From Pseudomonas viridiflava (GTDB taxonomy: Bacteria > Pseudomonadota > Gammaproteobacteria > Pseudomonadales > Pseudomonadaceae), in NCBI RefSeq assembly GCF_900583165.1, contig NZ_UTKY01000104.1, forward strand, positions 1 through 34,944: DNA of 34,944 nt, in the 5' to 3' direction. This document shows positions 24,714 through 33,756 of the stretch, piece after piece. Made by a program: the position numbers and the translations under genes. A model generated the notes under the pieces. The model ran no database searches and had not been told where the DNA came from. It worked only from the letters and a program-made list of their open reading frames with translations. Numbering within the stretch: the first letter of the stretch is position 1; each line of letters starts with the position of its first letter.

Positions 24714-26078
24714 TCAGAGCCCGGTCAACATCGCATCTGCCGGTGCATCGGCGCGGGCTTGGGCGGTGAGTTGGAAGTAGGCAAAGCCCACCGCCATAAA
24801 GCCCAGGAAGATTAGCCCGATCAGCGTGTTGAACCACGCCATGGCCACCAGGCACACCACGGCCAATACCAAGGCAATGCCCGGTACGATCGGGTAGCCC
24901 GGCGCACGGAAGGTGCGTTCGAGCAGTGGTTCGGTCTTACGCAGTTTGAACAGGCTGAGCATGCTCATGATGTACATCACGATGGCGCCGAAAACGGCCA
25001 TGGTGATCATCGCTGCAGTGAGTGTCATGCCGCCCAGGTTGATCAGGCCGTCGCTGTAGATCGCGGCGATGCCGACTACGCCGCCGGCGATGATTGCGCG
25101 GTGGGGTGTCTGAAAACGCGACAGCTTGGCGAGGAAAGACGGCAGGTAACCGGCGCGGGCCAACGCGAAGAATTGGCGCGAGTAGCCGAGGATGATGCCG
25201 TGGAAGCTCGCGACCAGGCCGAACAGGCCGATCCACACCAGCATGTGCAACCAGCCGGAGTTGTCGCCCACTACGGTTTTCATGGCTTGTGGCAGCGGGT
25301 CGTTGATGTTCGACAGGGTGCGCCAGTCACCCACGCCGCCGGCGAAGAACATCACGCCCATGGCCAGGATCACCAGGGTCAGGATGCCGCTGATGTAGGC
25401 TTTTGGAATGGTGCGCTTAGGGTCTTTCGCTTCTTCGGCAGCCATGGCCGCGCCTTCAATGGCGAGGAAGAACCAGATGGCGAAGGGGATCGCCGCAAAC
25501 ATGCCGGCAATCGCCGGAGCGCCAAAGGTGTCGGAGCCAGCCCAGCCGTTCAGGGCGAAGTTGCTGAAGCTGAACGCCGGGGCGACGACGCCCATGAACA
25601 CCAGCAGTTCGGCAACCGCGAGTACGCACACCACCAGCTCAAAGGTGGCCGCGAGTTTGACGCCGAGGATGTTCAGGCCCATGAACACGATGTACGCGCC
25701 AACGGCTGCGTGCTTTGGGTCCAGCGCCGGAAATTGCACATTCAGATAGGCACCGATCGCCAAGGCGATTGCCGGCGGAGCGAAGACAAACTCGATCAAG
25801 GTCGCGAGGCCTGCGATCAAGCCGCCTTTCTCACCGAACGCTCGACGGCTGTAGGCAAACGGGCCGCCTGCATGAGGAATTGCGGTGGTTAGCTCGGTGA
25901 AACTGAAGATAAAACAGGTGTACATCGCCGCGACCATCAATGAGGTCACCAAAAAGCCCATGGTGCCGGCGACGCCCCAGCCGTAGCTCCAGCCGAAGTA
26001 CTCGCCGGAAATCACCAGGCCGACGGCGATACCCCAGAGATGCAGGGTGCCTAAGGTGGGTTTGAGTTGTGTGTTCAT
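24714..26078 (-). CDS. eat: Ethanolamine permease (APC family)
   Basis: A 454-residue APC-superfamily transporter with about 12 membrane spans. Start LGTLHLWGIAVGLVISGEYF and following YGWGVAGTMGF and HAGGPFAYSRRAFGEKGG are typical of the ethanolamine permease group (TIGR00908 type). Uptake of ethanolamine at the inner membrane is therefore predicted. ATG at 26078 (MNTQLKPT) is chosen for its GGAGAG leader; the open frame to 26213 is longer but leaderless. No eutBC lyase genes are in the window. A candidate sigma-54 promoter lies about 40 bases upstream. Confidence 0.88.
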   Translation of the reverse strand: MNTQLKPTLGTLHLWGIAVGLVISGEYFGWSYGWGVAGTMGFLVTSLMVAAMYTCFIFSFTELTTAIPHAGGPFAYSRRAFGEKGGLIAGLATLIEFVFAPPAIALAIGAYLNVQFPALDPKHAAVGAYIVFMGLNILGVKLAATFELVVCVLAVAELLVFMGVVAPAFSFSNFALNGWAGSDTFGAPAIAGMFAAIPFAIWFFLAIEGAAMAAEEAKDPKRTIPKAYISGILTLVILAMGVMFFAGGVGDWRTLSNINDPLPQAMKTVVGDNSGWLHMLVWIGLFGLVASFHGIILGYSRQFFALARAGYLPSFLAKLSRFQTPHRAIIAGGVVGIAAIYSDGLINLGGMTLTAAMITMAVFGAIVMYIMSMLSLFKLRKTEPLLERTFRAPGYPIVPGIALVLAVVCLVAMAWFNTLIGLIFLGFMAVGFAYFQLTAQARADAPADAMLTGL

Positions 26079-26118
26079 GTGTTGCTCTCCCTGAACCGGT
26101 TGGAATGATTCAAGGTGT

Positions 26119-26134
26119 TGCAGCGGGCATGCCA
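26119..26134 (-). promoter_or_regulatory. Candidate sigma-54 promoter for eat
   Basis: On the minus strand the sequence is TGGCATGCCCGCTGCA. It keeps the invariant GG and GC ten bases apart and differs from TGGCACGNNNNTTGCA at two positions. The predicted start point would be near 26108, giving a leader of about 30 bases that includes the ribosome-binding site. Sigma-54 control of ethanolamine genes is known in pseudomonads. No activator site was identified. An overlapping GGCATGCC palindrome is a possible confounder. Confidence 0.5.
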
Positions 26135-26245
26135 TGCCGCAGAACGGTGTCGTAAAGCAGCGCAGCTGTCGTCTAGGGGATGGTTTTGCGTTTGAAAGAA
26201 ACCGGTATTGCACCAGTTGAGTGCGGTGGTGACAGGGCGGGCGCT

Positions 26246-26318
26246 ATCGGGGGCAAGCCCCCTCCCACATTTTGACAGGTGCCCGCAGGCCAAGTGTGGG
26301 AGGGGGCTTGCCCCCGAT
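26246..26318. repeat. REP doublet (REPIN), GGGGGCAAGCCCCC type
   Basis: Two 24-base REP sequences in inverted orientation, 26246-26269 and 26295-26318, separated by 25 bases. Each has the hairpin core GGGGGC/GCCCCC and the CCTCCCACA side. This is the group I REPIN form known from P. fluorescens SBW25, mobilised in trans by RAYT transposases. It lies in the divergent gap between eat and kdpF. Confidence 0.92.
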
Positions 26319-26369
26319 GAGGCCCTCCCAGTCGCCAAAAATCCAGCTGTAACCCCCGCATAAACCCAC

Positions 26370-26390
26370 TCTTTACGCCGTCTTTACGCC
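26370..26390 (+). promoter_or_regulatory. Candidate KdpE binding site upstream of kdpF
   Basis: TCTTTACGCC occurs twice in direct orientation (26370-26379 and 26381-26390) with an 11-bp period, about one helical turn, as expected for tandem binding by an OmpR-type dimer. The T-rich TTTAC.CC pattern resembles the KdpE site of the E. coli kdp promoter. A poor -10-like GACAAT at 26433-26438 would put the site about 55-75 bases upstream of the start point, similar to E. coli. The -35 is weak, as usual for activator-dependent promoters. Confidence 0.55.
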
Positions 26391-26480
26391 CCACCCACGC
26401 CCTCGCTCTCGTTCCTTTACACCACTCCTGCCGACAATTGCCCCACACGCGGCAGCACGCCGCTAAACGGAGAGACTTCC

Positions 26481-26570
26481 ATGAGTGTTCTGGACGGGGT
26501 GTCACTGCTATTGGCCGTGGCGCTGTTCATTTATCTGCTGGTTGCGCTGTTACGCGCGGATCGGAACTAG
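26481..26570 (+). CDS. kdpF: K+-transporting ATPase subunit KdpF
   Basis: A 29-residue single-span peptide: MSVLDGVSLLLAVALFIYLL followed by a short positive tail. Small size, one hydrophobic helix and a position nine bases before kdpA identify KdpF, which stabilises the KdpABC complex and is regulatory rather than essential in E. coli. The GGAGAG leader ends seven bases before the ATG. It is the first gene of the operon. Confidence 0.92.
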   Translation: MSVLDGVSLLLAVALFIYLLVALLRADRN

Positions 26571-26579
26571 GAGCGGGCC

Positions 26580-28280
26580 ATGCACAGTTATGACTATTGG
26601 CTGATCATTGCCTTTTTTGCCGTGGTGCTGGTACCTGCACCGTTTCTGGGGCGCTTCTATTACAAGGTCATGGAGGGCCAGCGCACCTGGCTCACACCGG
26701 TATTGGGGCCCGTGGAGCGTGCGTGTTATCACCTGTCGGGTGTCGATGAGCAGCAGGAGCAAAGCTGGCAGAAGTACGCGCTGGCCCTGCTGGCATTCAA
26801 CCTCGCGGGGTTTGTGCTGTTGTTCGCGATCCTGGTGTTTCAGGACTATCTCCCACTTAACCCGCAGACATTGCCGGGCCAGGAATGGACCTTGGCCTTC
26901 AATACGGCGGTCAGTTTCATGACCAATACCAACTGGCAGTCCTACAGCGGTGAGGCATCCCTCAGCTACCTGAGCCAAATGGCTGGCCTGACCGTGCAGA
27001 ACTTCGTCAGTGCTGCCACTGGCCTTGCCGTCCTGGTCGCCTTATGTCGTGGGATCGGTCGTAAATCCGCGCAGACACTGGGCAATTTCTGGGTGGATAT
27101 GACCCGCGCCACCCTCTACGGTTTATTGCCGTTGTGCCTGGTGCTGGCGCTGTTTCTGGTGTGGCAGGGCGTGCCGCAAACCTTCGCGCATTACATCGAT
27201 GCCGTGACGATGCAAGGCGTGGATCAAGTCATCCCCCTGGGCCCGGCGGCCAGCCAGATTGCGATCAAACAACTGGGCACCAACGGTGGCGGCTTCTTTG
27301 GTGTCAACTCGGCGCATCCGTTTGAAGACCCGACGGCGTGGGCCAATCTGTTCGAAGTGGCCTCGATCATCCTGATCCCTGTAGCGCTGGTGTTTACCTT
27401 CGGCCATTACGTCAAAGACCTGCGTCAGAGCCGCGCGATCCTTGGCTGCATGCTCGCGTTATTCCTGATCGGCGGCGCCACGTCGCTGTGGTCTGAATAC
27501 CAACCGAACCCAACCCTGAACAACCCAGCCGTGGAGCAAACCGCGCCGTTGGAAGGCAAGGAATCGCGCTTCGGCACCACCGGCACCGTGCTGTGGTCGG
27601 TGACCACCACGGCGGCTTCCAACGGCTCTGTCAATGGCATGCAAGACAGCCTCAGCCCCCTCAGCGGCATGGTGGCGCTGGTCAATATGATGGTCGGCGA
27701 AGTGATCTTCGGCGGCGTCGGCGCCGGCATGTACGGCATGTTGCTCAACGTGCTGATTGCGGTGTTCCTTGCCGGCTTGATGATCGGTCGCACCCCGGAA
27801 TACCTCGGCAAGAAACTCCAGGCCAAGGAAGTGCAATTGCTGGTGGTGACGTTGCTGGTCATGCCGGTGGGCGTGCTCGTGCTGGGCGCCCTCGCTGCCA
27901 GTTTGCCCGGCCCGGCAAGTGCCGTGAGCAACCCCGGCCCTCACGGTTTCAGCCAGCTGCTCTACGCCTACACCTCGGCCAGCGCCAACAACGGCTCGGC
28001 GTTCGGCGGGTTCAGCGCCAACACTGCGTTTCACAACCTGATGCTGGGCCTGGGCATGTTGATCGGCCGCTTCGGCTACATCCTCCCGGTACTGGCCCTG
28101 GCTGGCAGCCTGGCGATGAAGAGGGCTGCACCGGTTGGCCAAAACAGCTTTCCCACCCATGGCCCGCTGTTTGTGACGCTGTTGACCGTGACCATTTTGC
28201 TGGTGGGCGGCCTGACTTTCCTGCCAACCCTGGCGCTGGGCCCTATTGCTGAACATCTGAGCATGGCTGCTCCTAAATAG
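26580..28280 (+). CDS. kdpA: K+-transporting ATPase subunit KdpA
   Basis: The K+-selective, channel-like subunit of the high-affinity Kdp pump in the inner membrane. The 566-residue protein has about ten spans and four selectivity-filter-like repeats; visible conserved stretches are TAVSFMTNTNWQSYSGE, KQLGTNGGGFFGVNSAHPFE, TTTAASNGSVNGM and YAYTSASANNGSAFGG. Length agrees with the family (about 560). ATG 26580 has AGGAG six bases upstream. It ends 16 bp before kdpB. Confidence 0.97.
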   Translation: MHSYDYWLIIAFFAVVLVPAPFLGRFYYKVMEGQRTWLTPVLGPVERACYHLSGVDEQQEQSWQKYALALLAFNLAGFVLLFAILVFQDYLPLNPQTLPGQEWTLAFNTAVSFMTNTNWQSYSGEASLSYLSQMAGLTVQNFVSAATGLAVLVALCRGIGRKSAQTLGNFWVDMTRATLYGLLPLCLVLALFLVWQGVPQTFAHYIDAVTMQGVDQVIPLGPAASQIAIKQLGTNGGGFFGVNSAHPFEDPTAWANLFEVASIILIPVALVFTFGHYVKDLRQSRAILGCMLALFLIGGATSLWSEYQPNPTLNNPAVEQTAPLEGKESRFGTTGTVLWSVTTTAASNGSVNGMQDSLSPLSGMVALVNMMVGEVIFGGVGAGMYGMLLNVLIAVFLAGLMIGRTPEYLGKKLQAKEVQLLVVTLLVMPVGVLVLGALAASLPGPASAVSNPGPHGFSQLLYAYTSASANNGSAFGGFSANTAFHNLMLGLGMLIGRFGYILPVLALAGSLAMKRAAPVGQNSFPTHGPLFVTLLTVTILLVGGLTFLPTLALGPIAEHLSMAAPK

Positions 28281-28296
28281 AGAGCTAAAGAGGGAT

Positions 28297-30360
28297 ATGA
28301 ACATGAATATGCCTGCAAAAAATGCCGCTCCCGTAACCACGCAGGAGCCCGCTAAAACCGCCATCTCCGCTCTGTGGCGTCCGGCGCTGGTGCAAGCCTT
28401 CGTCAAGCTGGACCCTCGCCAACTGCAACGCTCGCCGGTAATGCTGGTGGTCGAACTGACCGCCATCCTCACCACCGTGTTGTGCTTTGTGCCCGACACC
28501 GCCGTGCCCACCTTCGTCGCCGTGCAGATCGCCGTGTGGCTGTGGTTCACCGTGCTGTTCGCCAACTTCGCCGAAGCCTTGGCCGAAGGGCGTGGCAAGG
28601 CCCGCGCCGACAGCCTCAAGGCTGGCAGTGAAGGCCTGACTGCGCGGCGTAAAGAGGCCGATGGCAGCTTCAAAGTGGTGCCAGCCACCAGCTTGCGCAA
28701 GGGGGATGTGGTGCGCGTCGCTGCCGGGGAAATGATCCCCGGTGACGGCGAAGTCATCGAAGGCATCGCGGCGGTCAACGAAGCGGCGATCACCGGCGAA
28801 TCCGCACCGGTCATTCGCGAATCCGGCGGCGACCGTTCGGCCGTCACCGGCAACACACGGCTGGTGTCGGACTGGCTGCTGATTCGCATCACCGCCAACC
28901 CCGGTGAGTCCACCCTCGATCGGATGATCGCCCTGGTGGAAGGCGCCAAGCGCCAGAAAACCCCCAACGAAGTCGCGTTGGATATCCTGCTGATCGGCCT
29001 CACCCTGATCTTCCTGCTGGTGGTGGTGACCCTGCAGCCGTTCGCCCATTTCGCCAATGGCAGCTTGCCGCTGGTGTTCTTGGTCGCATTGCTGGTGACG
29101 CTGATTCCTACAACCATTGGCGGCTTGTTGTCGGCCATCGGCATCGCCGGCATGGACCGCCTGGTGCGCCTCAACGTGATCGCCAAATCCGGTCGCGCGG
29201 TGGAAGCGGCGGGGGACGTGCACGTGTTGCTGCTGGACAAGACCGGCACCATCACTTTTGGTAACCGTCGTTGTTCGGCAGTGGTCGCAGCGCCTGGCGT
29301 CAGCGGCAAAGAAGTGGCCGAAGGCGCGTTGTTTGCCTCCCTGGCGGATGACACGGCGGAAGGCAAATCCATCGTCGACTACTTGCGCACCCTGCACCCA
29401 CAAGCCGAGCCGTCCTTGGACGAACTGACCGCCGTGCCGTTTAGTGCTGAAACCCGTTTGTCTGGCGTCGATTACCAAGGCCGCGTGTTCCGCAAAGGCG
29501 CGGTAGATTCATTGCTCGCCTTCATCGGCCAGCAACGCCGCGACCTGCTACCGGCGCTGTCGCGGGAAATCGACAAGATCGCCCAAAGCGGTGGTACGCC
29601 GTTGTTGGTGTGTGCCGATGGCAAATTGCTCGGTGCGATCCACCTCAAGGACGTGGTCAAGCCCGGCATCCGCGAACGTTTCGCCGAGCTGCGCAAACTG
29701 GGCATCCGCACCGTGATGGTCACCGGCGACAACCCGCTGACGGCCGCTGCGATTGCTGCCGAAGCTGGTGTGGATGACGTGCTCGCCGAAGCCACGCCAG
29801 AGAAAAAACTCGCGCGCATTCGCCACGAACAGAACGACGGCCGTCTGGTCGCTATGTGCGGCGACGGCGCCAACGATGCCCCGGCCTTGGCCCAGGCTGA
29901 CGTGGGCATGGCGATGAACGATGGCACCCAGGCTGCCCGCGAAGCGGCCAACATGGTCGACCTCGACAGCGACCCTACCAAGCTGCTGGACGTGGTGCAG
30001 ATTGGCAAGGAATTGCTGGTGACCCGTGGCGCGCTCACCACCTTTTCCATCGCCAACGACGTGGCCAAGTACTTCGCGATCCTGCCGGCGCTGTTCGCCT
30101 CGATCTACCCGCAACTGGGCGTGCTCAACGTGATGAACTTGCAGAGCCCGCAGAGCGCGATCCTCTCGGCCATCGTCTTCAACGCCTTGATCATCGTGGT
30201 GCTGATTCCCCTGGCGCTGCGTGGTGTGCGAGTGCAGGCGGCGAATGCGGCGGCGTTGCTGCGGCGCAACCTGTTGATCTACGGGTTGGGTGGGCTTCTG
30301 GTGCCTTTTGTGGGCATCAAGGCCATCGACCTGCTGCTCACTGCACTGCACCTGGTGTAA
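28297..30360 (+). CDS. kdpB: K+-transporting ATPase subunit KdpB
   Basis: The P-type ATPase subunit that powers K+ uptake. The 687-residue protein shows the actuator loop ITGESAPV, the phosphorylation motif DKTGTITF with Asp314 as phospho-acceptor, nucleotide-domain SAETRLSG and KGAVDS, the hinge TGDNPLTA and GDGANDAPALAQADVG. All catalytic residues expected of a working pump are present. The leader GAGGG precedes ATG 28297. A REP palindrome lies in the 69-bp gap before kdpC. Confidence 0.97.
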   Translation: MNMNMPAKNAAPVTTQEPAKTAISALWRPALVQAFVKLDPRQLQRSPVMLVVELTAILTTVLCFVPDTAVPTFVAVQIAVWLWFTVLFANFAEALAEGRGKARADSLKAGSEGLTARRKEADGSFKVVPATSLRKGDVVRVAAGEMIPGDGEVIEGIAAVNEAAITGESAPVIRESGGDRSAVTGNTRLVSDWLLIRITANPGESTLDRMIALVEGAKRQKTPNEVALDILLIGLTLIFLLVVVTLQPFAHFANGSLPLVFLVALLVTLIPTTIGGLLSAIGIAGMDRLVRLNVIAKSGRAVEAAGDVHVLLLDKTGTITFGNRRCSAVVAAPGVSGKEVAEGALFASLADDTAEGKSIVDYLRTLHPQAEPSLDELTAVPFSAETRLSGVDYQGRVFRKGAVDSLLAFIGQQRRDLLPALSREIDKIAQSGGTPLLVCADGKLLGAIHLKDVVKPGIRERFAELRKLGIRTVMVTGDNPLTAAAIAAEAGVDDVLAEATPEKKLARIRHEQNDGRLVAMCGDGANDAPALAQADVGMAMNDGTQAAREAANMVDLDSDPTKLLDVVQIGKELLVTRGALTTFSIANDVAKYFAILPALFASIYPQLGVLNVMNLQSPQSAILSAIVFNALIIVVLIPLALRGVRVQAANAAALLRRNLLIYGLGGLLVPFVGIKAIDLLLTALHLV

Positions 30361-30376
30361 CTGACACACGCTTTTT

Positions 30377-30400
30377 GTGGCGAGGGAGCTTGCTCCCTCA
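30377..30400. repeat. Single REP, GGGAGCTTGCTCCC type, between kdpB and kdpC
   Basis: GTGGCGAGGGAGCTTGCTCC plus CTCA forms a hairpin (GAGGGAGC with GCTCCCTC, loop TT). It matches the group II REP class of P. fluorescens. It lies inside the operon, 16 bases after the kdpB stop, where an RNA hairpin might affect message stability between kdpB and kdpC. Confidence 0.88.
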
Positions 30401-30429
30401 CCATAAGGTTTCTCGACTGACTAGAGGAA

Positions 30430-30981
30430 ATGAACATGACAACTATCATCCGCCCGGCCCTGAGCCTGCTGGTACTCATGACCCTGATCACCGGCGTTGC
30501 CTACCCCCTGGTGGTGACCGGCGTCGCCCAAATTGCCTTCCCCGACCAGGCCAACGGCAGCCTGGTACGCGACGCCAGCGGCAAGGTGCGCGGTTCCAGC
30601 CTGATCGCCCAGGATTTCACCGGTGATGGCTGGTTTCACCCACGGCCATCGGCTGGCGCCTTTGCGACGGTTTCCAGCAGTGCCAGCAACCTCGGCCCAA
30701 GCAACCCAGCGCTGGCGACGCGCATTTTTGACGACGCCAGCAAACAGCTTGTCCCCGGTCAGGGGCCGGTGCCTTTGGCGTCACTGACTACCTCCGGCAG
30801 CGGTCTTGATCCACACTTGCCACCACAGGCGATTGCCTATCAACTGGCGCGGGTGGCGGCGGTGCGGAATGTGCCGGTATCGACCTTGCAGCGGTTGCTG
30901 GATGAGCACATCGAAAACCCGCTGGTGGGGCCGCCGGTAGTGAATGTGCTGGCGCTGAACATGGCCCTGGAAAGATTGTGA
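30430..30981 (+). CDS. kdpC: K+-transporting ATPase subunit KdpC
   Basis: The small accessory subunit that assists ATP binding to KdpB and complex assembly. The 183-residue protein has one N-terminal span (about residues 8-30) followed by a periplasmic domain with GSSLIAQDF, WFHPRPSAG, SNLGPSNP and DPHLPPQAIAYQLARVA, all family-typical. The second ATG at 30436 has better spacing to the GAGG leader (30424-30427) than ATG 30430, so the true protein may be two residues shorter. Confidence 0.96.
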   Translation: MNMTTIIRPALSLLVLMTLITGVAYPLVVTGVAQIAFPDQANGSLVRDASGKVRGSSLIAQDFTGDGWFHPRPSAGAFATVSSSASNLGPSNPALATRIFDDASKQLVPGQGPVPLASLTTSGSGLDPHLPPQAIAYQLARVAAVRNVPVSTLQRLLDEHIENPLVGPPVVNVLALNMALERL

Positions 30982-30986
30982 TCCTC

Positions 30987-31074
30987 TGTGGGAGGGGGCT
31001 TGCCCCCGATAGGGGGGGGCAGCCAGCATATTTGTTACTGATACACCGTTATCGGGGGCAAGCCCCCTCCCACA
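30987..31074. repeat. REP doublet (REPIN), GGGGGCTTGCCCCC type, between kdpC and kdpD
   Basis: Inverted 24-base REPs at 30987-31010 and 31051-31074, with a 40-base spacer that holds a G8 run (31012-31019). Same group as the doublet upstream of kdpF but with the arms in the opposite order. It begins six bases after the kdpC stop and could form a long RNA hairpin separating kdpFABC from kdpDE. Confidence 0.92.
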
Positions 31075-31116
31075 TTAGATCTCCAGTGCATTTGAATTTT
31101 TGAAGGAACCCCACGC

Positions 31117-33756
31117 ATGAGCGACTCCGGCCGCGCCGATGCCCTGCTAGCCGATCTGCCCCGCAACGGCCGTGGCCGGCTTAAAGTCTTCCTTGGCGCT
31201 GCGCCCGGTGTGGGCAAGACCTACGCCATGCTCCAGGCCGCCCACACCCAGCTGCGCCAGGGCGTCAAGTTGGTCGCCGGGGTGGTCGAGACCCACGGCC
31301 GCGCCGAGACCGAAGCCTTGCTCAGCGGCCTGCCGCAACAACCGTTGCTGCGCAGCGAATACCGCGGCGTGATGCTCGAAGAAATGGACCTCGACGGCCT
31401 GCTCGCCGCCAAGCCCAAGCTGGTGCTGGTGGACGAGCTGGCCCACAGCAACGCCCCTGGCAGCCGGCATGAAAAGCGCTGGCAAGACATCCAGGAACTG
31501 CTCGCCGCCGGCATCAACGTATTCACCACGGTCAACGTCCAGCATCTGGAAAGCCTCAACGACCAAGTGCGCGGCATTACCGGCGTGCAGGTGCGCGAAA
31601 CCCTGCCCGACTGGGTGCTGCAGGAAGCCGATGAGCTGCTGCTGATCGACTTGCCCTCCCGCGAGCTGCTGGAGCGTCTGCGCGACGGCAAAGTCTACGT
31701 GCCGGAACAGGCCCGTGCGGCCATTGATGCATTCTTCACCCAAACCAACCTGATGGCCCTGCGCGAGCTGGCGATGCAAACCGCCGCCGCCCACGTCGAT
31801 GATGATTTGGCCCAAGGCTATCGCCAACTCGGTCAGGCGGCTCCGGCCGTTCGCGGCCGCTTGCTGGTGGGCGTAGACGGCGATGCCCAGGCCGAACGTC
31901 TGGTGCGGCATGCCAGCCGCGTGGCGCAACGGCGACATTTGCCCTGGAGTCTGGTGCATATCGACAACGGCGGCGCACGGGATGAGCAATCGCGGCTGCG
32001 CCTGCAAAATGCCCAGCAATTGGCCGAGCGCCTGGGCGGGGAAGTGGTGCTGTTGCGGGCAGGGGAGGTGGCCAAAACGCTGATCCAGCACGCCGCCGAA
32101 CGCCGCGCCAGCCTGCTGTTGGTGGGGCAATCGCGGATACGCTGGCGGCGTCGCCTGTTGGGTGGCGGGTTGGCGGCGCGGTTGTTGCGCAGTGCCCGAG
32201 GCCTGGAAATCAACGTCCTCGACAGCGACGACATCCCCGCACCGCCGCGCCTGTCACCTGTGCGCGGGCTGGTGTGGTTCGACTACGGCCTGGCGGTGGT
32301 GGCGACGGTCGTGGCGGCGGCGGTGGCGTGGGCGGTATCCAGCGTCTTGCCGCTGCCGAATATCTCCCTGGTCTTCCTCGCCGCCGTCTTGCTGGTGGCC
32401 GTGCGCAGCAGCCTGGGGCCGTCCCTGGTGTGTGCGGCGTTGTCGTTTATGACGTACGACTTCCTGTTTATCCCGCCGAATTTTTCCTTCGCCATCCAGC
32501 GCGAAGAGGATGTGCTGACGCTGCTGTTTTTCCTGCTGATGGCGGCGCTCACCGGCAACCTGGCGGCCCGTCAGCGTCGACAGTTACAGGCCCTGCGCGA
32601 TACCCAGGAAGAAACCAGCGAACTGCTCGACCTGTCGCGCAAACTTACGGCCGCCACCGACCGTCAGGCGGTGGTCAGTGCGGCGGCTCATCACCTGGAA
32701 GGCTGGAACGACCTGGATCTGTGCCTGGTCAATCGCGACGGCCAAGGCGGTTGGGCCGTCGAAACCGGTGCGCCCCTGACCCTCACCGAAGCCGAGCGCG
32801 CCGCTGCTGATTGGGCCTGGCAGCACGATCAACCGGCGGGCAAGGGCACCGGCACGCTGCCCTTTGGGCGTTGGTGGTGGTGGCCGTTGTCGGGTGAAGA
32901 AGGGCCGCTGGGCTTGCTCGGTGTCAGCCCCAAACCGGGCCAGGAGTTGAGCGGGCAACGACGACGCTTGCTCACCGCCTTGAGCCAACCCTTGGCCCAG
33001 GCACTGGCGCGGGCGCAACTGGCGCAGGAGTTGGAGTCCGCCCGGCTGCACGGTGAAACCGAGCAACTGCGCAGTGCCTTGCTGGCCTCGGTGTCCCATG
33101 ATTTGCGCACGCCGCTGACGGCCATGCGCGGCAGCATCGACAGCCTGCTGGCCCTCGGTGAAGCCATCCCCTTGGAAGACCGTCGCGAATTGCTCGAAGG
33201 CACCCGTGATGAAGCCGAGCGCCTCGACCGTTACATCCAGAACCTGCTGGACATGACCCGCCTCGGCCACGGCGCCTTGAAGCTGGCGCGGGATTGGGTG
33301 TCGCCCGGCGATATCGTCGGCAGCGCCCTCGGCCGTTTGCGTGCAGTGCTGGCGCCCTTGCAAGTGCACGCCGAGGTGCCGGCGCAGTTGCCGTTGCTGT
33401 ACGTGCACGCGGCATTGATCGAGCAGGCGCTGGTCAATGTGCTGGAAAACGCCGCGCGGTTTTCACCCGCTCACGGGCGCTTGCAGGTGAGCTCTGGCGT
33501 GGCGGATAACCAGTTGTTTTTCGCCGTGGCCGATGAAGGGCCGGGCATTCCCGAGGACGAGCGCGCCAAGATCTTCGACATGTTCTACACCGCCGCGCGC
33601 GGCGATCGGGGCGGGCAGGGCACCGGTCTTGGTCTGGCGATCTGCCAGGGCATGGTCGGCGCCCACGGTGGGCATATCAGCGTGGCCGAGGGCATTGAAG
33701 GGCGCGGCACCTGCATCACCTTGTTCCTGCCGCTGCCGGCGCAACCAACACTGTAG
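31117..33756 (+). CDS. kdpD: Sensor histidine kinase KdpD
   Basis: The membrane sensor that phosphorylates KdpE when K+ is low. The 879-residue protein has an N-terminal KdpD domain with Walker A GAAPGVGKT (residues 27-35) and LVLVDELAHSN, a universal-stress-like domain (about 248-365), four short membrane spans (DUF4118; about 385-490), a GAF-like region, then HisKA with His661 in SVSHDLRTPLTAMRG and HATPase motifs NVLENAARFSP, DEGPGIPEDE and GTGLGLAICQG. All are intact. The last stop codon TAG (33754-33756) lies inside a REP sequence. Confidence 0.97.
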   Translation: MSDSGRADALLADLPRNGRGRLKVFLGAAPGVGKTYAMLQAAHTQLRQGVKLVAGVVETHGRAETEALLSGLPQQPLLRSEYRGVMLEEMDLDGLLAAKPKLVLVDELAHSNAPGSRHEKRWQDIQELLAAGINVFTTVNVQHLESLNDQVRGITGVQVRETLPDWVLQEADELLLIDLPSRELLERLRDGKVYVPEQARAAIDAFFTQTNLMALRELAMQTAAAHVDDDLAQGYRQLGQAAPAVRGRLLVGVDGDAQAERLVRHASRVAQRRHLPWSLVHIDNGGARDEQSRLRLQNAQQLAERLGGEVVLLRAGEVAKTLIQHAAERRASLLLVGQSRIRWRRRLLGGGLAARLLRSARGLEINVLDSDDIPAPPRLSPVRGLVWFDYGLAVVATVVAAAVAWAVSSVLPLPNISLVFLAAVLLVAVRSSLGPSLVCAALSFMTYDFLFIPPNFSFAIQREEDVLTLLFFLLMAALTGNLAARQRRQLQALRDTQEETSELLDLSRKLTAATDRQAVVSAAAHHLEGWNDLDLCLVNRDGQGGWAVETGAPLTLTEAERAAADWAWQHDQPAGKGTGTLPFGRWWWWPLSGEEGPLGLLGVSPKPGQELSGQRRRLLTALSQPLAQALARAQLAQELESARLHGETEQLRSALLASVSHDLRTPLTAMRGSIDSLLALGEAIPLEDRRELLEGTRDEAERLDRYIQNLLDMTRLGHGALKLARDWVSPGDIVGSALGRLRAVLAPLQVHAEVPAQLPLLYVHAALIEQALVNVLENAARFSPAHGRLQVSSGVADNQLFFAVADEGPGIPEDERAKIFDMFYTAARGDRGGQGTGLGLAICQGMVGAHGGHISVAEGIEGRGTCITLFLPLPAQPTL

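Noticed and set aside
27459..29372. A 637-codon open frame on the minus strand across kdpA and kdpB
   Set aside because: It is antisense to two intact, conserved genes, has low-complexity composition (Ser/Thr/Arg then His/Gln/Ala rich), and spans the kdpA-kdpB junction. Such frames are common shadows in GC-rich DNA.
28285..29478. A 397-codon minus-strand frame within kdpB
   Set aside because: His/Gly/Gln-rich translation with no domain, fully antisense to kdpB.
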